NCBI RefSeq assembly: GCF_028278985.1
Contig: NZ_JANQTA010000018.1
Coordinates: forward strand, 62,001 to 126,000
Source: Candidatus Nitrosopumilus sp.
GTDB taxonomy: Archaea; Thermoproteota; Nitrososphaeria; Nitrososphaerales; Nitrosopumilaceae
Reading direction: 5' to 3'
DNA length: 64,000 nt
A model generated the notes under the pieces. It was not told the origin of the DNA and ran no database searches. It saw only the letters and a program-made list of their open reading frames with translations. This document shows positions 50,445-59,272 of the stretch, one piece after another (position 1 is the stretch's first letter; each line of letters begins with the position of its first letter). The translations under genes and the position numbers were made by a program.

Positions 50445-50831
50445 ATGGACTCTCAAAAAAATCCTCTATATCCAGTTCCAATAGATGACTATCCAAAACT
50501 ATTTGATTATGTTTTAACTGTTGATGGTTTGGTATATTTTCAAACATTAAAACGAAATTACATTTTAGGAAAAGACCTAACTTTAGACGAATATAACAAA
50601 TTACGACTCTTGTATGTCTACTATGCAACTGCTAACAAGAATCCAAAAGAAGTTTTTGCTTGGCAAGACATTTGCATAAGTCTTGATGATAAAGGGATTT
50701 ACGAAAAAGAAATGTTCCAATCAAAAGAAGATCTTAAAAATTCAAAATTAATTATTGAAAATCCTCAATACAATTCAGGACTGTATCGAAAATATACAGA
50801 ATATGTAAAACAGAAAATGAATTCAAAGTAA
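50445..50831 (+). CDS. Hypothetical protein, 128 aa
   Basis: A soluble helical protein (PVPIDDYPKLFDYVLTVDGLVYF, YNKLRLLYVYYATANKNPKEVFAW, YRKYTEYVKQKM). ATG at 50445 is preferred over TTG 50421. No family recognised. A GC-rich hairpin begins directly after its stop codon. Confidence 0.6.
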   Translation: MDSQKNPLYPVPIDDYPKLFDYVLTVDGLVYFQTLKRNYILGKDLTLDEYNKLRLLYVYYATANKNPKEVFAWQDICISLDDKGIYEKEMFQSKEDLKNSKLIIENPQYNSGLYRKYTEYVKQKMNSK

Positions 50832-50880
50832 CCGATTCTGGGCTGGGAGATATCTGAACAACACAAGTCCTCAGAATCGG
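50832..50880 (+). other. GC-rich stem-loop between the upstream gene and purS
   Basis: CCGATTCTGGG (50832-50842) pairs with CCTCAGAATCGG (50869-50880): 11 pairs with one wobble around an approximately 26-base loop that itself contains the palindrome AGATATCT. No T-run follows. It sits directly after the stop of the 128-aa gene and 26 bases before the purS TATA-like box, and could be an RNA structure or a DNA-level control site. Not an obvious terminator. Confidence 0.4.
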
Positions 50881-50905
50881 ATTACCTGATATAGATTTCA
50901 AAATT

Positions 50906-50914
50906 AGTATAAAA
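50906..50914 (+). promoter_or_regulatory. TATA-like box for purS
   Basis: AGTATAAAA is a good archaeal TATA match about 57 bases before the purS ATG (50967). Transcription would start near 50937 and give an approximately 30-base leader, longer than the near-zero leaders of most genes here. This leaves room for leader control. Confidence 0.5.
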
Positions 50915-50966
50915 GGACAAGATTTTTCGGAAGATAGATTAACCACGTTTGGAATTTTCATTTCAG

Positions 50967-51227
50967 ATGGCAACTTTTGAAGTTCATGTGACTATAGAAA
51001 ACAAACCTGGAATTAGTGATCCTGAAGGTGAAACAATTCTAAATGACCTGGTTCTAAAAGGAACTCACAAAACAGTCTCTAAAATCAAAACTGCAAAAAT
51101 GCTAAAGTTTACTATTCAGGAAAAAGATCAAAAAACTGCCCAGTCAAAAATTCAAGAAATTTGTGATGAATTAAGGATTTACAATCCTATGGTAAGCAAA
51201 GTATCTTTTGATATCTTGAAGATTTAG
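50967..51227 (+). CDS. purS: PurS subunit of FGAM synthase
   Basis: An 86-residue protein (MATFEVHVTIENKPGISDPEGETI, then KIKTAKMLKFTI and IYNPMVSKVSFDI), the standard PurS small subunit. It joins PurQ and PurL to make formylglycinamidine ribonucleotide. ATG 50967 is chosen over an upstream start. Its stop shares TTAG at 51224-51227 with the convergent CBS gene, which separates it from purQ. Confidence 0.94.
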   Translation: MATFEVHVTIENKPGISDPEGETILNDLVLKGTHKTVSKIKTAKMLKFTIQEKDQKTAQSKIQEICDELRIYNPMVSKVSFDILKI

Positions 51228-51646
51228 TTTTTCTCTGTTTCTATATTTTCAATTGTACCATTTATGAGAATTTTACTTCGTAAAAATTCTGTTAGATTTG
51301 TTTGAGTTATTACTCCGGCTAGATTCCCATCATGTAAAATAATCATACGTCTAATGTTATTGTTCAGCATTTTTTGTACTACATCTTCAATGGCAGTATC
51401 TGGTTCAACCCATTTGAATTTCTTTGACATTATCTCTTCTAATTTTACTTGTGAAGCAAGCTTATCTTCTGCAGTAATCTTTCTTACAATATCTCTTTCT
51501 GATACAACTCCAGAGGGTTTCCCATCTTGCATGATTACTAGAAAACTGATCTCTTTTTCTTTTAGGATGTTTGATGCATCAAGAACAGTCTTGTCATGTT
51601 CAATGGTGATGACATTTTTTTCCATAATGTCTCTAACCTGAGTCAT
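51224..51646 (-). CDS. Two-CBS-domain protein lying antisense between purS and purQ
   Basis: About 140 residues with a complete CBS pair: VRDIMEKNVITIEHDKTVLDAS, FLVIMQDGKPSGVVSERDIVRK, and KFKWVEPDTAIEDVV, MIILHDGNLAGVITQTNL. CBS pairs bind AMP, ATP or SAM and usually regulate other proteins. It interrupts the purine operon on the opposite strand, with its start only 79 bases from the divergent purQ start. A link to adenine-nucleotide sensing in purine synthesis is speculation. M9 (51646) is preferred over the upstream GKNV extension to 51670. Confidence 0.88.
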   Translation of the reverse strand: MTQVRDIMEKNVITIEHDKTVLDASNILKEKEISFLVIMQDGKPSGVVSERDIVRKITAEDKLASQVKLEEIMSKKFKWVEPDTAIEDVVQKMLNNNIRRMIILHDGNLAGVITQTNLTEFLRSKILINGTIENIETEKN

Positions 51647-51696
51647 GGCGATCAGGACGTTTTTTCCCATAAAAATTTTTTCTGACTAGATTCAAA

Positions 51697-51704
51697 TTAA
51701 ATAT
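51697..51704 (+). promoter_or_regulatory. TATA-like box for the purQ operon
   Basis: TTAAATAT is centred about 24 bases before the GTG at 51725, indicating that purQLF start a leaderless transcript separate from purS. Confidence 0.5.
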
Positions 51705-51724
51705 CGCTCATTGTAATTGAAATT

Positions 51725-52405
51725 GTGAAGGTTGGGGTTGTAGTTTTTCCTGGTAGTAATTGCGATCGTGATATGTATCATGTTTTAAAAGATGTATTCA
51801 AGCTTGACACTGAATACTATTGGCATGAAAAATCCTTGCCAAAAAATATTGATGCGATAGTTTTGCCTGGTGGCTTTTCATATGGAGATAGACTTCGTGC
51901 TGGAGTGATTGCTGCTCACAGTCCTATCATCAAAGATGTTCAAAAAATGGCAAAGAAAGGAATTCCGATTCTTGGCGTCTGTAATGGATTTCAAATTTTA
52001 GTTGAATCGGGCTTATTGCCAGGTGTTTTGCTCAAAAATGAATCTCTGAATTTTATGTGTGAGTGGACTAATCTTGTGGTTGAAAATAACAATACTCCTT
52101 TTTCCAATCAATTTGAGATTGGTCAAAAAATCCCAATTCCAATAGCCAATGGTGAAGGACGGTATTACGTCGATGATGATACACTAAAAAAATTAAAGAA
52201 AAAAAATCAAATTGTTTTCCGATATGATGAAGTTGTAAATGGTTCCTCTCATAGAATTGCGGGTGTTTGCAATGAAGATGGTAATGTTGTTGGAATGATG
52301 CCTCATCCAGAGCGTGCTGTTGAATCTGAAATTAATCCAATTGATAACAAACCTTCAACTTTGATTTTTGAATCACTACTAGCAAAAATGGGTGTAAGCA
52401 ATTGA
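51725..52405 (+). CDS. purQ: PurQ glutaminase subunit of FGAM synthase
   Basis: A 226-residue class I glutaminase. The catalytic Cys is Cys86 in ILGVCNGFQIL, with the His/Glu pair in MMPHPERAVE. It supplies ammonia to PurL. It starts GTG; its TGA stop overlaps the TTG start of purL (52402-52405), an operon-type translational coupling. Confidence 0.96.
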   Translation: MKVGVVVFPGSNCDRDMYHVLKDVFKLDTEYYWHEKSLPKNIDAIVLPGGFSYGDRLRAGVIAAHSPIIKDVQKMAKKGIPILGVCNGFQILVESGLLPGVLLKNESLNFMCEWTNLVVENNNTPFSNQFEIGQKIPIPIANGEGRYYVDDDTLKKLKKKNQIVFRYDEVVNGSSHRIAGVCNEDGNVVGMMPHPERAVESEINPIDNKPSTLIFESLLAKMGVSN

Positions 52406-54567
52406 GTTTAGAACCACAAGAACTAGATGAACTAAAATCCAAAATTGGAAGAGATCCTACATCTACTGAATTACAAATAGTTGCAGCAGAATGGTCTGAA
52501 CACTGTTCCTACAAATCTTCTAAACGTCATCTGAAAATGCTCCCAATGAAGGGACCTCTAGTAATTACTGAAAAAGGATATGATTCAGGTGTCTTAGATG
52601 TTGGAGGTGGGTATGTGGTTACAGCTCATATTGAAAGCCATAATCACCCATCAGCTGTTGAACCCTATGGCGGTGCTGCAACTGGCGTTGGTGGGGTAAT
52701 ACGCGATATTTTATCCGCAGGTACAAGACCTATTGCAATTTTTGATGGATTACGATTTGGAGATATTGAAAAAGATCAACAAGCACGATGGCTTTTCAAA
52801 AATGCTGTGACTGGAATTGCAGATTATGGAAATTGTTTGGGGATTCCTACCATAGGAGGAGAGGTAGAATTTGATCAATGTTATGAAAATTATGCTCTAG
52901 TGGATGTTGCAGCTGTTGGGTTTGGTAAAAAAGAAAATCTAATAAAAAATCATGCAAAAAAAGGTGACGTCGTAGTTCTGATGGGCGGTTCTACAGGTAG
53001 AGATGGAATTGGTGGTTCTCAATTTGCCTCTGATTCTTTAGAATCTGAAGACCGTTCTGCCGTTCAAATTCCAGACCCCTTTATTGAAAAACTAATCATT
53101 GAAGCAGTTCTTGAAGCACGAAATCAAAAACTCATTCATGCCATGAAAGACTTAGGTGGTGGAGGTTTATCATGTGCCATTTCTGAAACTGCTGATGCAT
53201 TAGAAGTTGGAATTGAAATGGATGTGTCCAAAGTACATACTAGAGAATCTGATATGCATCCTGACGAAATCATGGTTTCTGAATCACAAGAGAGAATGTT
53301 AATTGTTACAACTAAAACAAAATTAAAAAAATTGCAGGATATTTGTAAGAAATTTAGAATTGGATGTTCTGTAATTGGTGTAGTAAAATCCGATAATCAA
53401 ATGCATGTCAAAAAAGGAAAAAAGACATTTGCAAACCTTCCAACTGATGTAGTTGCAAATGCTACCTTGTTGAATTTACCTTCAAAAAAACCTGCATATC
53501 TTGAGAATATTGAAAAAGAAAAGAAATTCAAACCAATTTCCAATTATTCAAAAACTTTGTTAAAATTACTAGGTGCCCCAAATATTGCAAGTAAGATTTG
53601 GGTATATGGTCAATATGATCATGAAGTTGGAATTAGAACTGTAGTTAAACCTGGACGAGATGCATCTGTTTTACGATTAGATAACGGAAAATTCCTTTCA
53701 GCAAAAATTGATGGAAATCCCAAACAATGTTACCTCAATCCAAGAGAAGGTGCAATTGGATGCTTTGAAGAAGCATGCAGAAATGTTGTATGCACTGGAG
53801 CCAAGCCAATTGGAATGTTAGACCATCTTCAATTTGGAAATCCCAAAGACCCTGAAATATTTTGGACATTTCTTGAATCTCTTAAAGGACTCACTGATTT
53901 TGCCAAAGACTTCAAAATTCCTTGTGTTGGTGGCAAAGTCAGCCTATACAATGAAACTCCTGTAGGCCCAATCAAACCTACTCCTCTAATTGGAGTTTTA
54001 GGATTGATTGACAAAACTCCTCTAATTCCTCAAAAAATCACTGATGGGGATTGTCTCATTTTAGTTGGTGATACAAAAGACGAAATGGGTGGTTCTGAAT
54101 ATTTTGAATACATTCACAAATTTGTTGGTGGTAAATGTCCTGCAGTTGATTTCAAATCATCAAAAAATAATATGAAATCTGTTCTTGACTCAATAAAGAA
54201 AAAACTGCTAAAATCTGCTCATGATTGCTCTAAAGGTGGACTTGCAGTTGCAGTATCCGAATTATGTATGACAAATCAAATTGGATGTAAAGTATCATTA
54301 GAAAAAATCCCTGGCAAAAAATTAGATGTAGATAGATTATTGTTTTCAGAAAGCCATTCCCGATATCTTTTGACTGTGCAGAAAAAGAATCTCAAAAAAC
54401 TAGAAGATATTCTAAAGAAAAACAAAACCGCATTCAAACAAATTGGTCAATTTTCAGGCGACTCTATTGTATTTTCTAAAGGAAACAAACCGATCATAGA
54501 TCTAAGAGTTGATAAGGCACAAAAGACTTGGGTAAATTCGTTAAGGGATTTGGTACTGCATGGATGA
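52402..54567 (+). CDS. purL: PurL synthetase subunit of FGAM synthase
   Basis: A 721-residue small-type PurL, the form that works with PurS and PurQ. Recognised segments include AEWSEHCSYKSS, VVTAHIESHNHPSAVEPYGGAATG, ALVDVAAVGFGKKENL, KDLGGGGLSCAISE and HDCSKGGLAVAVSEL. It makes FGAM from FGAR with glutamine-derived ammonia and ATP. The TTG start overlaps purQ and the last 8 bases overlap purF. Confidence 0.97.
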   Translation: MSLEPQELDELKSKIGRDPTSTELQIVAAEWSEHCSYKSSKRHLKMLPMKGPLVITEKGYDSGVLDVGGGYVVTAHIESHNHPSAVEPYGGAATGVGGVIRDILSAGTRPIAIFDGLRFGDIEKDQQARWLFKNAVTGIADYGNCLGIPTIGGEVEFDQCYENYALVDVAAVGFGKKENLIKNHAKKGDVVVLMGGSTGRDGIGGSQFASDSLESEDRSAVQIPDPFIEKLIIEAVLEARNQKLIHAMKDLGGGGLSCAISETADALEVGIEMDVSKVHTRESDMHPDEIMVSESQERMLIVTTKTKLKKLQDICKKFRIGCSVIGVVKSDNQMHVKKGKKTFANLPTDVVANATLLNLPSKKPAYLENIEKEKKFKPISNYSKTLLKLLGAPNIASKIWVYGQYDHEVGIRTVVKPGRDASVLRLDNGKFLSAKIDGNPKQCYLNPREGAIGCFEEACRNVVCTGAKPIGMLDHLQFGNPKDPEIFWTFLESLKGLTDFAKDFKIPCVGGKVSLYNETPVGPIKPTPLIGVLGLIDKTPLIPQKITDGDCLILVGDTKDEMGGSEYFEYIHKFVGGKCPAVDFKSSKNNMKSVLDSIKKKLLKSAHDCSKGGLAVAVSELCMTNQIGCKVSLEKIPGKKLDVDRLLFSESHSRYLLTVQKKNLKKLEDILKKNKTAFKQIGQFSGDSIVFSKGNKPIIDLRVDKAQKTWVNSLRDLVLHG

Positions 54568-56005
54568 TAGACCTAAGGAAAACTGTGGTGTAGTTGGAAT
54601 TTACAGTTTATCTGGAAAAAATGTCATACCTATGGTATTTGATGCATTACGTGCTTTACAACATAGAGGACAAGAAGCTTGGGGTTTTGCTGTTCCAAAC
54701 AAACCCCCATTTAAGAGAGTAGGACTGGTTTCTCACTCTTCATCAGATTTTAAAAAATTAGCAAAAGAATACGAATCCTCATGTGTAATTGGACATGTGA
54801 GATACTCTACTATGGGAACAAGTACTTTAGATAATGCACAGCCTCTTAAGGTCAAAGACCTATGTGTTGCACACAATGGAACAATTGCAAACGCTCAAGA
54901 ATTATCTAATTTAGTTGGAGGTTGCTCATTTACTCCTCAAAACGCAAGTGATACTTTGGTTGCAGCTGAGCGTCTAGTTTCATTAATTTCTGAAAATGGA
55001 GAAATGGGAAAAGCCCTTTCAATTTTGAAAAATGAAATGGCAGGCTCTTATTGTTTTACTTTCATCTCTGATGATCATTCTGTTTATGCTGCTCGTGATC
55101 CTAAGGGATTTCGCCCAATGGTTTTAGGACATAAAGAATCTGATAATACTTACATTGTAACTTCTGAATCTTCTGCAGTTACTGCAGTCGGTGCAACATT
55201 ACAACGAGATGTTGTTCCAGGAGAATTAATCAAACTTAGTCAATCTGGTTTAGAAACTGAAAAATTCTCTGATGATCCTTCACGTGCACATTGTTCTTTT
55301 GAATTCACCTACTTTGCACATCCTTCTAGTAATATGGAGGGACATAACATCTACATCTCAAGAAAACGAATTGGAGAATTTATGGCAAGAAAATTCCCTC
55401 TCAAAGATGCTGACTTGGTAATTCCTGTACCTGATTCTGCAAGACCTGCAGCATTAGGATATGCCCAGGAACTTGGAATTTCATTTGATGAGGGATTGCT
55501 AAAAGATAGATACAGTAAGAAAGGTCCTTTGCGTAGTTTCATTGAACCTCACCAAAGTGATCGAGTAGACATTAATCGTTGGATTATCCCAATTACTGAA
55601 ATTATCAAAGACAAACATGTTGTGGTGATTGATGATAGTCTTGTTAGGGGAACGAGTTCAAAGGCAATCATCAAAGCCCTACGTAGAGCAGGCGCCAAAA
55701 AAATTAGCATGCTAATTACATATCCCCAAATCAATTATCCTTGCTATGCTGGAATTGATTTTCCTTCACAAGAAGAACTTGCAACATATGTCAATGGAAA
55801 AACAATGACTCATGATGAAATTACTGAAATGGTTAGACAAAGTATCGGTGTTGACTTTTTGGGATATAATGATGCTGAGAATTTAGCTAATGCAGTTGGC
55901 ATGCCAAAAGATTCTATGTGTTTTACTTGCTCTTCTGGAAATTATGAATCTCTAGGCATAAAGCCTGATTTTACAAAGCGTGAGCAGGTAAAGGCAACTA
56001 ACTAG
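54560..56005 (+). CDS. purF: PurF amidophosphoribosyltransferase
   Basis: A 481-residue enzyme that commits PRPP to purines. The nucleophilic Cys9 (ENCGVVGIY) is preceded by a short propeptide that must be removed. The PRPP site VVIDDSLVRGTSSKAI and the Cys-rich C-terminus (FTCSSGNY) are present. The enzyme is normally feedback-inhibited by purine nucleotides. The start overlaps purL by 8 bases; purQ-L-F are one operon. Confidence 0.97.
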   Translation: MDDRPKENCGVVGIYSLSGKNVIPMVFDALRALQHRGQEAWGFAVPNKPPFKRVGLVSHSSSDFKKLAKEYESSCVIGHVRYSTMGTSTLDNAQPLKVKDLCVAHNGTIANAQELSNLVGGCSFTPQNASDTLVAAERLVSLISENGEMGKALSILKNEMAGSYCFTFISDDHSVYAARDPKGFRPMVLGHKESDNTYIVTSESSAVTAVGATLQRDVVPGELIKLSQSGLETEKFSDDPSRAHCSFEFTYFAHPSSNMEGHNIYISRKRIGEFMARKFPLKDADLVIPVPDSARPAALGYAQELGISFDEGLLKDRYSKKGPLRSFIEPHQSDRVDINRWIIPITEIIKDKHVVVIDDSLVRGTSSKAIIKALRRAGAKKISMLITYPQINYPCYAGIDFPSQEELATYVNGKTMTHDEITEMVRQSIGVDFLGYNDAENLANAVGMPKDSMCFTCSSGNYESLGIKPDFTKREQVKATN

Positions 56006-56053
56006 AATCAATTTAGAGATTTGATTAAATATGGTTTGGAGTGATTTTTGTTA

Positions 56054-56332
56054 ATGCAAGCAATTTGGAATGATGTAGTAATTGCTGAAAGTGATGATAC
56101 TGTTGTAGTTGAGGGTAATCACTATTTTCCAATTGATTCAATCAAAAAAGAATATTTTCAAAAAACAGACTTGACTTCATTTTGTGGTTGGAAAGGAATG
56201 GCTAATTACTATTCTGTAACCGTTAATGGTAAAACAAACAAAGATTGTGCATGGTATTATGCAGAACCAAATGATGCTGCCATGAAAATTAAAGGAATGG
56301 TTGCATTTTGGAATGGTGTTAAAGTAGAATAA
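56054..56332 (+). CDS. DUF427-family protein, about 92 aa
   Basis: The pattern MQAIWNDVVIAESDDTVVVEGNHYFP, TSFCGWKGMANYYSV and CAWYYAEP matches the DUF427 beta-barrel family, of unknown biochemistry. ATG 56054 is preferred over TTG 56048. It is 48 bases after purF, possibly in the same operon. Two bases separate its stop from the convergent gene. Confidence 0.86.
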   Translation: MQAIWNDVVIAESDDTVVVEGNHYFPIDSIKKEYFQKTDLTSFCGWKGMANYYSVTVNGKTNKDCAWYYAEPNDAAMKIKGMVAFWNGVKVE

Positions 56333-56334
56333 TT

Positions 56335-56877
56335 TTAGTTGGGAATCTTTACTTTGAATTCAAAATGGTCTTCATCTGATACAAATTCACTAGTAGGATA
56401 TTTTGCATCATTGAACATTTTGAAATAAATCTGTCCGTTTACATAGAGCCAATTATACCCCATGTCACTGTTTGCACACACTAACGTTCTAAATTCTTCC
56501 TTATCATCAAAGTAAAGATGATGTCCATTTTGTTTGAACCATCCTAACATGGTATCTGTCATTTCTTCAAATTTTAGCATTGGAGAAAATAACTGCATAC
56601 AAGAAACTGTTGGTTGGTATTTTTCATTAACCCATTCGTCTAAATCTGATTTTGAAAATCTATTGTAGAGTTTCTTAATTTCTCCTCTCTGAATAATCAT
56701 ATCTTGTCGTTTGAAACACTTATTGAGAACATCGAGGTTATTTACAATAATATTTTCAGCTGCCTTTGATGGAGAGATGTTGTTTTCTTTTGCAATTGCT
56801 CTGATGGCATCTGCATGCTCTTTTGTAAAACGTAAACTGATTACTTCGTCTTTGGTCTTGCTTAGCGTTTTACTCAT
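56335..56877 (-). CDS. Protein with ribbon-helix-helix-like N-terminus, 180 aa
   Basis: The first 50 residues read EVISLRFTKEHADAIRAIAKENNISPSKAAENIIVNNL, resembling an RHH/CopG DNA-binding unit. The remainder (about 60-180) is an alpha/beta region with conserved-looking GHHLYFDDKEEFRTLVC and GYNWLYVNGQIYFKMF. This could be a ligand-responsive regulator. No family recognised. Confidence 0.6.
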   Translation of the reverse strand: MSKTLSKTKDEVISLRFTKEHADAIRAIAKENNISPSKAAENIIVNNLDVLNKCFKRQDMIIQRGEIKKLYNRFSKSDLDEWVNEKYQPTVSCMQLFSPMLKFEEMTDTMLGWFKQNGHHLYFDDKEEFRTLVCANSDMGYNWLYVNGQIYFKMFNDAKYPTSEFVSDEDHFEFKVKIPN

Positions 56878-56994
56878 AGTGGTAACTTGTTGGTTTTTTT
56901 AATAAATTTACTTGTGTCTTATTTGAAAATCACATCTGTAACTAAAGCTTACAATTAGAACATCCTTTAAATTGCATTGCAGAGCACTCAGGGT

Positions 56995-57216
56995 ATGGGG
57001 ATAGGCACGGCAATTGAAAAAATTGAGACCAGTAATCGTGGCATTGACATGCTTTTAGAGACCATAAATGAACAACTAGATGAAATTTCTCAGGATCCTC
57101 GAATGGAAAATCTGACTGGTGATTTGAAGGATTTGTTTGAATCCTATTTGCTTACTTGGCGAAAAAATAACTCTGAAATTTTGACATTAATTAAATCCGG
57201 AGATTCTATTGCCTAA
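56995..57216 (+). CDS. Small helical protein, about 73 aa
   Basis: A helical acidic protein (AIEKIETSNRGIDMLLETI, LKDLFESYLLTWRKNNSEIL). ATG 56995 is chosen over TTG 56977. It overlaps the tiny zinc-finger gene downstream by 8 bases, suggesting coupling. No family recognised. Confidence 0.55.
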   Translation: MGIGTAIEKIETSNRGIDMLLETINEQLDEISQDPRMENLTGDLKDLFESYLLTWRKNNSEILTLIKSGDSIA

Positions 57217-57316
57217 CCCGAAAACTTGTAGATATTGCAAAAAGAATTACACTAATCGTGCTAGTGATTTTTGTTCAGTAGATTGTGCTCTTGATTTTAT
57301 GGTATTGAAAAACTAG
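57209..57316 (+). CDS. Zinc-finger micro-protein, 35 aa
   Basis: A TTG-to-TAG frame encoding TCRYCKKNYTNRASDFCSVDC, with two Cys pairs 12 residues apart as in small knuckle-type zinc ribbons. It overlaps the preceding gene by 8 bases and its stop abuts the stop of the convergent DCC gene with no gap; this precise packing supports a real gene despite the TTG start. Confidence 0.55.
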   Translation: MPNPKTCRYCKKNYTNRASDFCSVDCALDFMVLKN

Positions 57317-57730
57317 TTATTTCTGAGTTGAATTCTCTTGAATTTTAATTGGAATTGTCTTACTTTCTGTCAAAATACTCCATGACCTAAACATTACTCC
57401 TTGAACGGTACTGCAGTCTGAAGCACATTTGGACATATCAAATTCATTTTCCGGAAAATTCTTTTTGATATTGGATTTCTTTCTTGAAAACATGTATCCT
57501 AACAATTTTCTCAATCCTTTACTTCCTCCATATGCTGTGTTTGGTGTGACAAACCATGACATTTCTAGCCCTTCATATCCTTGAGGAAAAATCTTCTTTT
57601 TGAATTCCTTTCCTTCTTCTGAATAATGCCCAATGATTGTAATTTTACCCTTAACCAATTTGTTGACCCATTTAGCATAAGAAGTACAAGATGAACAAAG
57701 ATCATCATAAATTAAGACTGGGAAGTTCAT
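57317..57730 (-). CDS. DCC-family (DUF393) thiol-oxidoreductase-like protein
   Basis: About 137 residues. The opening MNFPVLIYDDLCSSCTSYAKW has the CxxC site of the DCC family (normally YDGDCxxC; here YDDLCSSC). LRKLLGYMF and a basic tail follow, with two more cysteines (CASDC). DCC proteins often neighbour HTTM/vitamin-K-carboxylase-like genes, and one begins 171 bases away in the divergent direction. ATG 57730 is preferred over TTG 57745. Confidence 0.75.
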   Translation of the reverse strand: MNFPVLIYDDLCSSCTSYAKWVNKLVKGKITIIGHYSEEGKEFKKKIFPQGYEGLEMSWFVTPNTAYGGSKGLRKLLGYMFSRKKSNIKKNFPENEFDMSKCASDCSTVQGVMFRSWSILTESKTIPIKIQENSTQK

Positions 57731-57901
57731 ACCTAAATTACGCAATTCTGATGTATATAGTATTCAGTTTAATTATTAAAATTCGTGCATGTAATTACGG
57801 AACATACTCTATTGCCTCCAAACTAGAATAAATTTTTGTAATCCTGTCTGTATTTTTTTGAATGACGTTGAAGTAAAATAATTGATTATTTTAGTTGGTT
57901 C

Positions 57902-59248
57902 ATGACTGCTATCAAATCAGTACTAGTTCAAAAATTAGTTGAGCCTAGAAACATCTCCATTCTAGTTTATTTTCGCATAATTTTTGGTGCGATAATGATT
58001 TGGGAGGTCTTTAGATATTTTGACCATGATTGGATTGCAGATTATTGGATAGACCCTGTTTTTCATTTTACATATTATGGGTTTGATTGGGTAAAACCCC
58101 TTCCTGGAGATTTAATGTATGTTCATTTTATCGTAATGGGTATTGCTGCAGCTTGCATGATGATTGGATTTCAATATAGGATTGCAAGTGTTGCATTTTT
58201 TGTTCTCTTTTCTTGGATGTTTCTTGCAGAACAGACTAGGTATCTTAATCACTTTTACTTGGTCTGTTTGGTTAGTTTTGTTTTGATGTTTGTTCCTGCA
58301 AATCGTGCATTGTCAGTTGATAGTATATTGAACAAAAAAATACGGACAAATTATGTACCTGGTTGGTCATTGTGGGCCCTTCGTTGCCAAGTTGGAGTTC
58401 CATATTTTTTTGGTGGTATAGCAAAAATTAATGAAGATTGGCTTAGAGCTGAGCCGCTAAGATCTTGGTTATCTGAACGTGCAGACACTTTTCCTCTTTT
58501 AGGTCAGTATTTTACTGAAGAATGGTTTGTCTATCTTTTTTCCTACGGTTCACTTTTTGTAGATTTGTTTGCTGTTGTCTTTTTGCTATGGAGAAAAACT
58601 AGAATTCCAATGTATGTGATTCTTGTATCTTTTCATCTCATTAATTTTCAGCTTTTCAACATTGGTATTTTCCCTTGGTTTATGATCTTTGCAACACTGA
58701 TATTTTTTGAGCCTGATTGGCCTCAAAAACTAACTCGATTTAAGATTCCACAAAAACCTCCATTTTCAATTAGTTCATTAACAAAAAATCAAAAAATCAT
58801 TGTAAGCCTATTTTGCATCTTTTTGATTTTCAATTTTGCAATGCCGTTAAGACACTTTGCATATCCTGGAGAAGTCAATTGGACTGAAGAAGGACATAAT
58901 TTTTCATGGCACATGAAATTACGAGATAAAGATACGATGTATGTGGAGTTTATTGCAGTAGACCCTGTAACTGATGAAGAATGGTATATTGATCCTCATG
59001 ATGAACTCAGTGATAGACAAGTATCAAAAATGTCTAAACGGCCTGATATGGTTTTACAATATGCACATTTTCTTGCAGACCAATTTAGAAATGATGGTTA
59101 TCCTGAAATTGAAATTTATGCTGATGTTGAAATTTTACTAAATGATAGACCTCCACAATATTTGATTGATCCTAATGTCGATTTGGCAAAACAACCAATA
59201 ACAATTGCGCCAAAGTCTTGGATTGTTCCATTGGAAAATCATTCTTAA
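57902..59248 (+). CDS. Vitamin-K-dependent gamma-carboxylase-like (HTTM) membrane protein
   Basis: A 448-residue protein with several membrane helices (about 20-37, 72-92, 96-110, 116-131, 205-230, 236-270, 300-316) and a soluble C-terminal domain (about 320-448). The core matches the human carboxylase: NHFYL at 116-120 with MFVPANRALSVD, and GGIAKINEDW at 171-180. Here His117 and Lys175 align with the residues known as essential in the human enzyme. The family uses reduced vitamin K, O2 and CO2 to carboxylate glutamate. Whether this homologue does the same is unknown. Confidence 0.85.
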   Translation: MTAIKSVLVQKLVEPRNISILVYFRIIFGAIMIWEVFRYFDHDWIADYWIDPVFHFTYYGFDWVKPLPGDLMYVHFIVMGIAAACMMIGFQYRIASVAFFVLFSWMFLAEQTRYLNHFYLVCLVSFVLMFVPANRALSVDSILNKKIRTNYVPGWSLWALRCQVGVPYFFGGIAKINEDWLRAEPLRSWLSERADTFPLLGQYFTEEWFVYLFSYGSLFVDLFAVVFLLWRKTRIPMYVILVSFHLINFQLFNIGIFPWFMIFATLIFFEPDWPQKLTRFKIPQKPPFSISSLTKNQKIIVSLFCIFLIFNFAMPLRHFAYPGEVNWTEEGHNFSWHMKLRDKDTMYVEFIAVDPVTDEEWYIDPHDELSDRQVSKMSKRPDMVLQYAHFLADQFRNDGYPEIEIYADVEILLNDRPPQYLIDPNVDLAKQPITIAPKSWIVPLENHS

Positions 59249-59272
59249 TAATCAGCGTCACTCATTATTCCT

